64,000 nucleotides of DNA from Piper betle (taxonomy: Eukaryota; Streptophyta; Magnoliopsida; Piperales; Piperaceae): the NCBI GenBank assembly GCA_033002965.1, contig JAURVB010013144.1, positions 1 to 64,000 of the forward strand, read 5' to 3'. Below the pieces are notes generated by a model. That model was not told the origin of the DNA. It searched no databases and worked only from the letters and a program-made list of their open reading frames with translations. This document shows, in pieces, positions 34,774-45,448 of this stretch (positions within the stretch are counted from its first letter, which is position 1; each line of letters starts with the position of its first letter). The translations under genes were made by a program, and so were the position numbers.

Positions 34774-35463
34774 AATGGACATGATGGACTGACCCATCAG
34801 CCAATCAACTGGACAAGGCGGATTGGACTCGCTAGCCAATTACGGATATGGTAGATTGGACCCACCAGCCGATAACGGACATGGTGGATTGGACTCGCCA
34901 GCCGATAATGGACATGATGGACTGACCCATCAGCTAATATATTGGACATGGCGGATTGGACTCGCCACCCAATTACGGACATGGTGGATTGGACCCACCA
35001 GCCGATAACGAACATGGCGGATTGGACTCACCAGCCAGTAATGGACATGATGGACTGACCCATCAGCTCAATGACAGGCATTGAGCAGCATTCGGACGGT
35101 GATTGGACCACTACGACCAGATGCTCCCAGGTAATGGACATGATGGACTGACCCATCAGCCAATAAATTGGACATGGCGGATTGGACTCGCTAGCCAATT
35201 ACGGACATGGTGAATTGACCCATGAGCCAATAGATGGACATGGTGGACTGACCCATCAGCCAACTAGTGGACATGGTGGATTGGACTCACCAGCCGATAA
35301 CGGACATGGCGGATTGGACTCGCCAACCGGGAATGTACATGATGGACTAACCCATCACCCAATAGGTGGACATGGTGGACTGACCCATCTGCCAACTAAT
35401 GGACATGGTGGACTGAACCATCAACTAATAAATGGTCATGTTGGAATGGTCACAAGTGCCAAT
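34774..35463 (+). repeat. 33-bp minisatellite in a 133-bp higher-order array, 5' LTR
   Basis: Monomers are variants of GGACATGGCGGATTGGACTC followed by GCCAGCCAATTAC. Four monomer types form a 133-bp unit; unit starts (AATGGACATGATGG) are at 34774, 34907, 35040 and 35133. The third unit is cut short by a unique 67-bp sequence (35066-35132). The array then decays into irregular 33-mers. The same array is in the 3' LTR. Confidence 0.85.
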
Positions 35464-35903
35464 ATTATAGATAATGATAGGGAGTTTATAGACTTGTTTT
35501 ATTTAATTATACGGCTTAGTGGTTAATCACTAACGCGGAATTACCTCCGCAGGTTAGCAGCTGGACCTAAAGACTAAGAGACAGCAGGGTGGTTCTTCTA
35601 CCAATGCAGGTGGTGAACGGTTAATAAACGGACTTCTCTTTTTACTTTTCTTGTGTTATAAATGTGGCTATGGGAAACGATCCAAGACTGTGGGATAATT
35701 ACTTCATGCATTGTCATTTGAAAATAAGTTCTTTTGAGTTAGAAATGCTAGACTTATTTGCTTTCATATTATTCATGCAACCTTTTAAGTAACACCCAGT
35801 CCGGTTAGGACTGGTTGTTATAGGGTTGGTTTTTGTTAAATTTTTGAGTAACACCTATCCAGCAAGGCCCACAATATCGTGAAAAATGGCAGGTCGTTAC
35901 AGG

Positions 35904-35915
35904 TGGTATCAGAGC
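35904..35915 (+). other. Primer-binding site of the Tekay-like element
   Basis: TGGTATCAGAGC starts 2 bp after the 5' LTR end and is complementary to the 3' end of plant initiator-methionine tRNA. This is the standard minus-strand primer site for this lineage. Confidence 0.9.
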
Positions 35916-36071
35916 ACGGTTTCCCACAAGCTCACATTTTATGACTCAAGTACCTTGTTGAAAAGTCCAATTATTATCTTTTCCCACTGTGTGTGTTATT
36001 AATTAACAAATGTCATTCGCTAATAAACCTAAGTCATAACTGGGAAGAAAAAAAAACACACTAATGAACCA

Positions 36072-36752
36072 TGATGGTTCGACGTTTCAGCTGGCAGGCA
36101 CCCGTAGACAGTCAAGCCGATCTGCGCAGTCTAATTCGAACACAGAGAATGTGTTGGCCTAGATCCTGACGGCCATATAGAGACTAGCGCAGGCTTCAAA
36201 AAATACAAATTCTGTGGTTCAGAATATTGTTCAGCAGTTACCGGGAGTGGTAGCAGGGAATGGAGCCTCAAACTCAGCAGCGGGTCCTAGTAATGTCCTA
36301 GATGGTGATCAGGGAAGTGCCCATGGGCGGGCAGGGTTAGCTGACCCGGGCGAGCGAGGGGAGCGTCCAAACCCAGTGCCACCGGTAGTCCAACAAGTGG
36401 TGCCGCCAGCAGTTGATGATAGTGACCGCTACACTGTGGAAAAATTTAGAAAGAATAAAGCTGGAATTGATCATAATGAGGCCGGATTGACATTGAAAAA
36501 CGTTTAGAGCTCTGTCTATGCCCCACCGCCATCAAGTGAGATTGGCAACATGCATGCTTCAAGGGGAAGCATCTTACTGGTGGAAATCCATGGAGAAAAC
36601 CACTTTCCATCGACGTGAGATTTCCTCCATCGCGTGGGCGGAATTTGTGGCAGCTTTCAATGGACAATATTTTCCAGAGCCCGTTGTCCAGAAGAAAGCA
36701 CTGGCGTTTGCCAATTTGGTTTAGGGGGAGGATTCAGTTCGGGAATATGTGT
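36072..36752 (+). pseudogene. gag remnant of the Tekay-like element
   Basis: The translation, in shifting frames, shows a gag N-terminus rich in Q/N (VQNIVQQLPGVVAGNG), a proline-rich linker, YTVEKFRKNKA, then [37 protein letters not shown] and ALAFANLV before a stop. The A-x-x-WW and F-x-x-x-(Y)FP motifs are typical of Gypsy gag. A frame change near 36500 and stops near 36160, 36507 and 36722 break it. After VREYVY (about 36750) the sequence jumps straight to pol, so the gag C-terminus, zinc knuckle and protease are deleted. Confidence 0.75.
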
Positions 36753-38763
36753 ATTCCCAGACGAACTTCCAGGGTTGCCTCCTAAGTGGGCAGTGGAGTT
36801 TGCCATTGACCTAGCACCTGGAGTGACACCAATTTCTAAAGCACCAGTCTTGACACTGCCAAATGGTAATGATGGATTCGTAGTCTTCAGTGATGCGTCT
36901 TTGTTGGGTTTAGGATGCGTCCTTATGCAAGAAGGTAAGGTAGTGGCCTATGCCTCTCGTCAATTGAAGATTCATGAGCAAAATTATGCAACCCATGACT
37001 TGGAACTGGCAGCAGTAGTTTTTGCCCTAAAGATTTGGAGGCACTACTTGTATGGAGCCCAGTTCGAAGTCTTCACTGACCACCAGAGTTTGAAGTATAT
37101 CTTCACCCAGAATGACCTTAACCTTCGACAGAGGCGGTGGATGGAATATCTGAAGGACTACGACTTCCAAATCTTATACCATCCAGGGAAAGCGAATGTG
37201 GTAGCCGACGCGTTGAGTCGGAAGGGCAAAGTGGACAAAAGTCAGCAGTTAGCTAGACTTTGGGCCATGTCAGCAGAAGTGGTAGCTATCAACCCGGTGG
37301 AGCAACTAACAGGCTTATTGGCAAATTTGGTTGTTTCCAATGATTTAGTTGATCGTGTTAAGCTAGCACAAATGGGTGATGAGGAGCTGAATAAAATGTT
37401 GGACAAGATTCCTGACATTGTAGCTGATTCAAATAGTGTGATCAGATTTAGAGGACGGTTGTGTGTACCCAAGGATAATGCACTGAGGCGGGATATTTTG
37501 GAGGAGGCTCATCGCTCAAAGTTCTCGATACACCCTGGAGTTACTAAAATGTATCAGGATTTAAAGCGAACCTACTGGTGGATTGGGATGAAGAGGGATG
37601 TTGTGAATTTTGTCTCTAAGTGTCAGACTTGCCAACAGATCAAAGCCCAACATCAACTACCTGGAGGACTATTACAACCTTTAGAAATACCATCGTGGAA
37701 ATGGGAGTGTGTCACATGTGATTTTATTTCAAAGCTCCCAAGAACTCAAAAGAAGCATGACTCCATATGGGTAGTTGTGGACAGACTAACTAAGGTAGCT
37801 CACTTCATCCCCACGAAATCAATGAGAACGGCGGAATACCTGGCAGGATTATATGTTGACAATATTGTCAAATTGCATGGGATTCCAAAGGAGATAGTCT
37901 CCGACCGCGATCCCCTATTCACCTCACATTTCTGGGAAGCTTTCCAAAAAGCCATGGGAACTCAGATTAAGTTGAGTACAGCATATCATCCCCAAACTGA
38001 TGGTCAGAGTGAGAGGACTATTCAAACTTTGGAAGATTTGTTAAGAGCTTGCATTCTTGACTGGGGAGGTGACTGGGAGAAACACTTAGCCTTGGCTGAA
38101 TTCACCTACAATAACTCTTACCAAGCCAGTATAGGGATGGCACCATTTGAAGCCTTATATGGTAGGCCCTGTAGATCTCCATCGTGCTGGCTGGAGTCTA
38201 CCGAAGCAATTATAGTCGGGCCAGAAATGGTGAGGGAAGCAACTGAAAAGGTGAAACTCATTCACCAAAGACTTAAGGCAGCTCAGGATCGACAAAAGAG
38301 TTATGCTGATACTCGAAGGAAGGACTTAGAGTTCCAAGTTGGGGAGTTTGTGTACCTAAAGACATCTCCTACGAAGGGGGTGATCAGATTTAAAATATCA
38401 GGAAAGTTGAAGCCAAGATTCATAGGACCGTTTCCAATCCTGGATCGAGTTGGGAATTGTGCATATAGATTAGCATTGCCACCAAGCCTTGCTGGAGTAC
38501 ACAATGTTTTCCATGTGTCAATGCTAAAGAAGTATGTACGGGATGAGGATCATATCATCACAAATTTTGAAGACTTAGAGCTACAATCAAATTTAACTTA
38601 CGAGGAAAAGCCGATCCGCATCCTGGCAAGAGAAATAAAGACACTAAGGAACAAGGAAATTCCTTTGGTAAAAGTATTGTGGAAAAATCAGGGGTCAGAA
38701 GAAGCTACATGGGAGACTGAACAAGAAATGGTAAGGAAATACCCTAGCCTATTTGTGGCATAG
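36753..38763 (+). pseudogene. Deleted pol: RT start fused to RNase H, integrase and chromodomain-like tail
   Basis: The open frame runs to the TAG at 38761-38763 with no internal stop. It starts in pol with [11 protein letters not shown] (an RT N-terminal motif), reaches PISKAP and then jumps to [10 protein letters not shown] of RNase H, so about 300 residues of RT including the YxDD centre are missing. RNase H keeps the first aspartate (FSDAS), glutamate (HDLELAA) and aspartate (FTDHQS). Integrase keeps the HHCC finger (HRS...IHPG...CQTCQQ), the DDE triad ([27 protein letters not shown]) and the GPF module. It ends [17 protein letters not shown], the short chromodomain-like tail of the lineage. 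An in-frame ATG at 36634 is not the natural start. Confidence 0.85.
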
Positions 38764-38868
38764 GAGTTTTATAATTGTAGCGGCATGAACCGATCCCAAA
38801 GAAATAAATAAAGTTAATCATAATTGTTCTGTTGCTTGTTATGATATTTCAGGGACGAAATATTTCCA

Positions 38869-38880
38869 AGTTGGGGAGAT
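38869..38880 (+). other. Polypurine tract of the Tekay-like element
   Basis: AGTTGGGGAGAT directly precedes the 3' LTR start TGTAAAG. Just upstream is TTTCAGGGACGAAATATTTC, a motif also found in degenerate form before the other Gypsy 3' LTRs here and inside the TRIM internal domains. Confidence 0.8.
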
Positions 38881-41800
38881 TGTAAAGACCGTGGAAAAAA
38901 TTTTTTTTTTAATATATTCGACTCGGGCAGGGAAGGATCGAACGTTAGAGAATTAATATTAATTATATTATATTCTCTACCCGGTTAAATATTTTATTCT
39001 TTACCCGGTTACCCGGTTAAAGGAATTAAATACGGGTGTTGGTGTGTTTCCACAAACCCTAGCCGTCATTTCATTTATAAAGGACGTCCTCCACCCTAGC
39101 CTTCATTCGCATTCTCTTCTCCTCTTCCTTGCCGGCGTGTCTTCTTCCTTGCTTAGGTATTCTTCCTATCTCCCTCTTCTTAATTTTCTTGCATGCATAT
39201 TTTAATTTGATAATAAGCTTTATAATCGTGAGGATTAAAAGTTTAAAATCAATAAGAAAACAAATATAATTTTACACCGGAGAAACTAAATTGCCGACGA
39301 GTTTCCCCTGTTCGGCGAGATGGGCAAGCACGGGCAAGCCTCGTCGGGAATCAGTGGCGACGACCGTTCCGACGTCGGAAGATGATCCAACTCTCTTCGT
39401 CGATCAGTATAGGGTTGATCTCACGGCTGTGGATGCCGGCCTAGGGTGGTGAATAGACAAAAACAGGGGACGGCGGCGAAAACAGGGGCGACGGCGGTGG
39501 GTGAAGAAATCCGGCCGTCCTAGGTGGCGACGGGTTCCAATATGGCCGGGGAAGGTAGATAGGTGGTCGAGGGTGACGAGGCGACCACCCAATTGAGGCG
39601 GCGACGCTCGCCGGCGGTGGAATCGCCGACGCGAGCGCGCCGCTAGGAAGGCGATGCGGGCGTCGCCGCGGCTGGAAGACGGCCGGAGTTGGCCGGGGCG
39701 ACACCGCACAGGGCATGGCAGGGCTGGTCGACGACGATTGATGGCTGCCGGAGGTGGTCGGCGGCGGCGGCGGCTGGAGCGCGCCTGGAGTCGGGAACAG
39801 AGCATCGCCGGGAGAAGAAGAAGAAGAAGGGCGGTGGCAATTCTGTAAATACTGGTTGACTCGATACCGACTCGAGTTAAAAATAATACAAACTCGTAAT
39901 AAATCTTTAAAAATAATTATTTTAACGGGTTATAGGGTAAAGTTACTAAACTAATTAATTATTGGACGAAGTCGACATGGACATAAGTAATAAAAAATAC
40001 GGTAATGAGAAACTGTCGATAATTAATCGGCGTAATAAAAGCGATTAAATTAAATCGGACGGTTATAAGTGATTAATAAATAAAGATGTTACCTTTACCA
40101 TATTAAATTTAATATTAGGTAAATAAAGTGATTATTTTAATAACGAGTCAGTAATGTAGAAAATGGGTTATTAAACTATAGTCGGGTAGCAATCACTCGC
40201 GTCGAACCTAAATAGCATAATGGAAATAAATAAAGTTCGAAACTTTATAGAGTCAAATAATTTAAAATAATTGTATTAATAATATTTATGAATTAAAATA
40301 ATTACAAATTATTTTAAATAATTTAATTGAACAACTTAATTAATTAAATTGCTGTAAGTAATAGTAGCGATTAAAAAAATTATAACCGAAGGAAAATATA
40401 TTAATAATAGTAATTAAATATTTGGGTATAAGTTGATAATTATTTTATTATTTGTTAGGTGTTAATTATGATCTAGATTATTAATGTAAAGTAGGATTTA
40501 AATGATTATGTCACATGAATAGTTTAATATTTAATATTGTTGAAATTTAATAGTATATATATATATTAGTCATTTAGTTGCATGCATTTCTACTCGAATA
40601 AAATTATACTTATGTATAATTTTATGTCCTCGTTCAGATTAGGATCATTGGTCGCAGCTGCAAGTTCGAAATATCCAGGTCCGTATAATTATTTAAAATG
40701 TTGTATTTTCCCTTGTGGATAACCTGGTCAGCCTGAGCCCAGATTCGACCACCATGCACCGAGTGCAACCGGGGTCAAGGAATTGACTCAGTCTGACACG
40801 GGCTACGCCCTTCATAATCAAATAATGGACATGATGGACTGACCCATCAGCCAATAAATTGGACATGGCGGATTGGACTCGCCAGCCAATTACGGACATG
40901 GTGGATTGGACCCACCAGCCGATAACGGACATGGCGGATTGGACTCGCCAGCCGGTAATGGACATGATGGACTGACCCATCAGCCAATAAATTGGACATG
41001 GTGGATTGGACTCGCCAGCCAATTACGGACATGGTGGATTGGACCCACCAGCCGATAACGGACATGGCGGATTGGACTCGCCAGCCGGTAATGGACATGA
41101 TGGACTGACCCATCAGCCAATAAATTGGACATGGCGGATTGGACTCGCCAGCCAATTACGGACATGGTGGATTGGACCCACCAGCTGATAACGGACATGG
41201 CGGATTGGACTCGCCAGCCGGTAATGGACATGATGGACTGACCCATCAGCCAATAAATTGGACATGGCGGATTGGACTCGCCAGCCAATTACGGACATGG
41301 TGGACTAACCCATCAGCCAATAGATGGACATGGTGGACTGACCCATCAGCCAACTAATGGACATGGTGGATTGGACTCACCAGCTGATAACGGACATGGC
41401 GGATTGGACTCGCCAGCCGGGAATGTACATGATGGACTGACCCATCACCCAATAGGTGGACATGGTGGACTGACCCATCAGCCAACTAATGGACATGGTG
41501 GACTGAACCATCAGCTAATAAATGGTCATGTTGGAATGGTCACAAGTGCCAATATTATAGATAATGATAGGGAGTTTATGGACTTGTTTTATTTAATTAT
41601 ACGGCTTAGTGGTTAATCACTAACGCGGAATTGCCTCCGCAGGTTAGCAGCTGGACCTAAAGACTAAGAGACGACAGGGTGGTTCTTCTACCAACGCAGG
41701 TGGTGAATGGTTAATAAACGGACTTCTCTTTTACTTTTCTTGTGTTATAAATGTGGCTATGGGAAACGATCCAAGACTGTGGGATAATTACTTCATGCAT

Positions 41801-41988
41801 TGTCATTTGAAAATAAGTTCTTTTGAGTTAGAAATGCTAGACTTATTTGCTTTCATATTATTCATGTAACCTTTTAAGTAACACCCGGTCCGGTTAGGAC
41901 TGGTTGTTATAGGGTTGGTTTTGTTAAATTTTGAGTAACACCTAGCCAGCAAGGCCCACAATATCGTGACAAATGGCGGGTCGTTACA
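38881..41988 (+). mobile_element. 3' LTR of the Tekay-like element (3.1 kb)
   Basis: It begins TGTAAAGACCGTGG and ends GGCGGGTCGTTACA. It contains a GC-rich block (39260-39850) absent in part from the 5' LTR, an AT-rich core, the CACCGAGTGCAACCGGGGTC module (about 40755) and the 33/133-bp minisatellite (40824-41552). This copy is the better guide to the original LTR structure, because the 5' LTR has a foreign block. Confidence 0.85.
40824..41552 (+). repeat. 33-bp minisatellite in a 133-bp higher-order array, 3' LTR
   Basis: Unit starts (AATGGACATGATGG) lie exactly 133 bp apart at 40824, 40957, 41090 and 41223, each unit with four monomers of about 33 bp, then irregular monomers to 41552. 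Copies are nearly identical, more regular than in the 5' LTR. Since 33 bp is 11 codons, most frames stay open on both strands; no real protein is implied. Confidence 0.9.
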
Positions 41989-43471
41989 TGATGCGAATAG
42001 GACTAATTGTGTATTGTTTAGGATGTGTGAATATACCATTTAGACAGTAAGTGTTAGCTTTTTGATTTGATGTGTAGGTGCAGATTAGGAGCTCGCCACC
42101 TAGGCATGTGGACATGATTGTAGCTACTATGTCTATTTAGGACTCAGCTTCTGGTTTGAACTTCTCACTCCATTAGTGATTTTATTTGACAAGTAAGCAG
42201 ACATGTCGTGTGCTGAATTTATCGCATCCCACTCTACATGGGCCATTTAATTGCTACAAATTTTTGGCTTAATAACTCTCTAGGATGAGATCCCTCGAGT
42301 TTGTTTTAGAAAACTTAGATCCAGATCATGATGCCTTTGGGCCTACTATATTAAAATCCTATCCAGACCTATGTATAATAGCTTTCTCAGTTTTCAGTTA
42401 GATGTGAGACAAGGGAACGTTGACCCACGTGCACCACGAGAGGTTGCATGTGCAAGTCAAAGCGGGCTCTGGATTGGTGAGTGGGACGTTCCATTCCTAA
42501 GTGATCCTGACAACTCCACCTTTGAATTTCTCAAACCTGGAGAAGTGTGGAGGATTACAGGTACTGCAATGCAAAACATGTTTTGATTTGTGGATTCAAA
42601 GGGTGCTGAAGGCACTTACATGAGAGTACTCGGCCTCTGTGCTTAGGGCCAGAAGTGATACGAAGGATGTAGAGGGCAAGGATAATTGATTTTCCCATGC
42701 GAGGGATAGTTTGAAAATGTCAAGGCATCTGATGAGTTAGAATGGGACGGTGTCAAACCGAGGCTGACGGCTCTTGATTACTACCCTTATGAGAGATTCT
42801 AATGTAGAAGTATATGATTGATTTCATTTAATAGGATAGTTAGCTTTCATGTGCTAGTTTGGTTATTAGTTATTTTTGGACTAGTAACACTCATTACATA
42901 CATTTTTTTATTATATATGTAGGTGAAAACCTGCATGACTGAGCATTATCAGAACTACAGAGGAACAACAATGCACCATGTGTATATGTACTTGCAGAAT
43001 GGAATGGAAATTGTAGTATGATGAATTGCTGTAAATTATGTGGATGAATAATATAATGTCTGATTGTAGGAATTGTTGTGCAAAACTGTGATACAATATG
43101 TGTGTTTATTATCATGAATAGAACTGAACAGGATAAGCTCAAGACCCTACAACAAGATAAAGATGATTATAATGTGAATGTTGTGTGAAAGATACGATGA
43201 TTTAGCATTGTTTTATGTTTTATTGATATATATATACATAACTTTTAATGGGTTTGTTTTGTTTTGAATATGAATTGCATATCACATCATGCGTTTAGAA
43301 CCATGTTAGAGCTTAAGCATCTCATCCATGAATTTAATGTTTGTATCACCATCTTGAGATGCTGAGGGTAGATTCAGGTCGGCTTAATTGAATTAAGTAA
43401 ATTAGCAAATGGTTAGATTGCTATTAGTATTTATGGTTCAGTTTGCAGGTGAACCGACTTGGAGTGTTAAA

Positions 43472-44144
43472 GATATTTTCTTCATTGCATTGATGACCTA
43501 TTTGATTATTTATGTTCAATAGTGGTTTTTTCGAAGATTGATTTGAGATCCAGTTACCATCAGTTGAGGATTAAGACATAGGACATTTCGAAGATTGCAT
43601 TTAGGACAAGATATGGACACTACGAGTTTTTGGTCATGCCTTTTAGTTTGACCAATGCTCTAGAAGCATTCATGGACCTAATGAATAGAGCTTGCAGTCT
43701 CCTCGTGGATCAATTCGTGATAGTCTATATCAATGACATCTTGGTGTACTCTTCATCTAGAGGGAAGCATGAACAACATCTTCATGTCATGTTACAAACC
43801 ATAAGGGAACATAGACTATACGAAGAATTCTCAAAGTATAATTCTTGGCTTTCAAAAGTCAATTTCTTGGGGCACATTGTGTTGGCAGTCGGTATTTTAG
43901 TAAATCTAGCGAAGATAGAGATAGTTGTACAATGGGAGTAGCTGAGGACACCTTTAGAGGTCTGGAGTTTCCTTGGCCTAGAAGGGTACTATCGTTGAGT
44001 TATATAGGGTTTCTCCTCCATTGCAGCATGTCTCACACAATTGACTAGAAAGAAAGAATGCTTTGTATGGACAAGAGAGTGTGAGCATAATTTCAGGATG
44101 CTAAAGGAGAGATTGACTTTGACATCATTTCTTACCTTGCCAGA
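43472..44144 (+). pseudogene. Element A (Ty3/Gypsy), reverse transcriptase core (inactive)
   Basis: The plus-strand translation continues element A after the LTR insertion: VVFSKIDLRSSYHQLRIK, IAFRTRYGHYEFLVMPF, LTNALEAFMDLMN, FVIVYINDILVYSS, NFLGHIV. These are RT motifs of Ty3/Gypsy. The catalytic YxDD box reads YIND, with asparagine for the first aspartate, so this RT is dead. Stops are also present. The segment ends at FLTLPD-like sequence, cut by the TRIM array (duplication CCAGA). Confidence 0.82.
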
Positions 44145-45448
44145 TGTGAGATCCCTCAACTTAGTCCCACATCTAATACCTACTGGGAGAAGATCCTATT
44201 TATAAGTGGGAATGGACTAGAGATCTTTAACTTTCGGGGTACCCATTTTAAAGAAATGACTTAGCCCATTACGTTGCACTTTGGGCTAGGTCATTACAAG
44301 ATCCCTCAACTTAGTCCCACATCTAATACCTACTGGGAGAAGATCATGTTTATAAGTGGGAATGGACTATAGATCTTTAACTTTCGGGGTACCCATTTTA
44401 AAGAGATGACTTAGCCCATTACGTTGCACTTTGGGCTGAGTCGTTACAAATGGTATCAGAGCTGACCTGGTTCCGTGTTAGATGGTGGGCTGATTAGGGA
44501 CGTTGTCTAGGCTGCCGGTCACGGGCCAGAAAGGTCGTGGGCTGGGGCTAGCAACGGGCCAAGTATAGGCATTTCAGGGACGAAATTTCCTAAGGTGGGT
44601 GGATTGTGAGATCCCTCAACTTAGTCCCACATCTAATACCTATTGCGAGAAGTTCCTGTTTATAAGTGGGAATGGACTAGAGATCTTTAACTTTCAGGGT
44701 ACCCATTTTAAAGAAATGACTTAGCCCATTAAGTTGCACTTTGGGCTAGGTCATTACAGGTGGTATCAGAGCAACCTGGTTCCATGTTAGATGGTGGGCT
44801 AGACTAGGGATGTTGGCTAGGCTGCCGGTCACGGGCTAGAAAGGTCGTGGGCTGGGGCTAGCAACGGGCTGGACTAGGGACGTTGGCTAGGCTGCCGGTC
44901 ATGGGCCAGAAAGGTCGTAGGCTGGGGCTAGTAACGGGCTAAGAATAGGCATTTCGGGGACGAAATTTCCTAAGGTGGGTGGATTGTGAGATCCCTCAAC
45001 TTAGTCCCACATCTAATACCTACTGGGAGAAGACACTGTTTATAAGTGGGAATGGACTATAGACCTTTAACTTTCGGGGTACCCATTTTAAAGAGATGAC
45101 TTAGCCCATTACGTTGCACTTTGGGCCGGGTCGTTACAAATGGTATCAGAGCCGACCTGGTTCCGTGTTAGATGGTGGGCTGATTAGGGACCTTGTCTAG
45201 GCTGCCGGTCACTGGCCAGAAAGGTCGTGGGTTGGGGCTAGCAACGGGCCAAGTATATGCATTTCGGGGACAAAATTTCCTAAGGTGGGTGGATTGTGAG
45301 ATCCCTCAACTTAGTCCCACATCTAATGCCTACTGGGAGAAGATCCTGTTTATAAGTCGGAATGGACTAGAGATCTTTAACTTTCGGGGTACCCATTTTA
45401 AAGAAATGACTTAGCCCATTACATTGCACTTTGGGCTAGGTCGTTACA
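44145..45448 (+). mobile_element. Tandem TRIM array: five LTRs and three internal domains in one target site
   Basis: CCAGA flanks the whole block (44140-44144 and 45449-45453). LTRs of 154 bp (TGTGAGATCCC...GTTACA) are at 44145-44298, 44299-44448 (lacks its first four bases), 44605-44758, 44985-45138 and 45295-45448. Internal domains are at 44449-44604 (156 bp), 44759-44984 (226 bp, with a ~70-bp duplication) and 45139-45294 (156 bp). Each domain starts with a TGGTATCAGAGC primer site and ends with a purine tract AAGGTGGGTGGAT. One LTR-internal-LTR unit is 464 bp, which is TRIM size. No coding capacity. No target duplication separates the units. Confidence 0.93.

Larger units (their letters stand above)
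31605..35901 (+). mobile_element. 5' LTR of the Tekay-like element (chimeric, 4.3 kb)
   Basis: 31605 to about 31960 and 33560-35901 match the 3' LTR (38881 to about 39257 and 39615-41988). In between, about 1.6 kb (31965-33559) replaces about 360 bp of the 3' LTR. The foreign block has its own TGTAAAAACC-like start (32005), a 56-bp repeat (32142-32350), a copy of the conserved CACCGAGTGCAACCGGGGTC module (about 32895-32950), and 109-bp repeats (33000-33530). Confidence 0.85.
31605..41988 (+). mobile_element. Two-LTR Tekay/Del-like Gypsy retrotransposon, internally deleted
   Basis: It is flanked by TGATG (31600-31604 and 41989-41993). 5' LTR 31605-35901, PBS TGGTATCAGAGC at 35904-35915, gag remnant, one long pol frame to 38763, polypurine tract at 38869-38880, 3' LTR 38881-41988. 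Both LTRs start TGTAAAGACCGTGG and end GTCGTTACA. The very long LTRs, Met-tRNA primer site and C-terminal chromodomain-like tail fit the Tekay (Del) lineage of chromoviruses. The element lacks protease and most of RT, so it cannot move alone. The LTRs differ in length (4297 against 3108 bp). Confidence 0.9.
30342..43471 (+). mobile_element. Solo LTR (diverged ~3 kb family) split by the Tekay-like element
   Basis: The left part (30342-31604) begins TGTAAAACCCATGACTCGAG. The right part (41994-43471) ends GACTTGGAGTGTTAAA, a mutated GTGTTACA. Together they make about 2.7 kb, the size of one LTR. The flanks are TATAT (30337-30341) and GATAT (43472-43476), four of five bases alike. Removing the insert restores RT coding of element A (KNIY then a FLHCIDDL stretch). 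The Tekay-like element at 31605-41988 sits inside, with its own TGATG duplication. Confidence 0.8.

Noticed and set aside
36634..36752. In-frame ATG at 36634 as the start of a 709-residue polyprotein
   Set aside because: This part reads gag in the wrong frame; real pol sequence begins only at about 36753, after a deletion.
40693..41616. Several open frames of 60-114 codons on both strands
   Set aside because: They are produced by the 33-bp (11-codon) minisatellite, which keeps frames open in both directions.
44449..44470. tRNA gene suspected from TGGTATCAGAGC repeats
   Set aside because: No cloverleaf around it; it is the retrotransposon primer-binding site after each LTR.
44145..45448. Cassandra-type element with a 5S rRNA-like LTR
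   Set aside because: No 5S internal control region was seen in the 154-bp LTRs, and Cassandra LTRs are longer.
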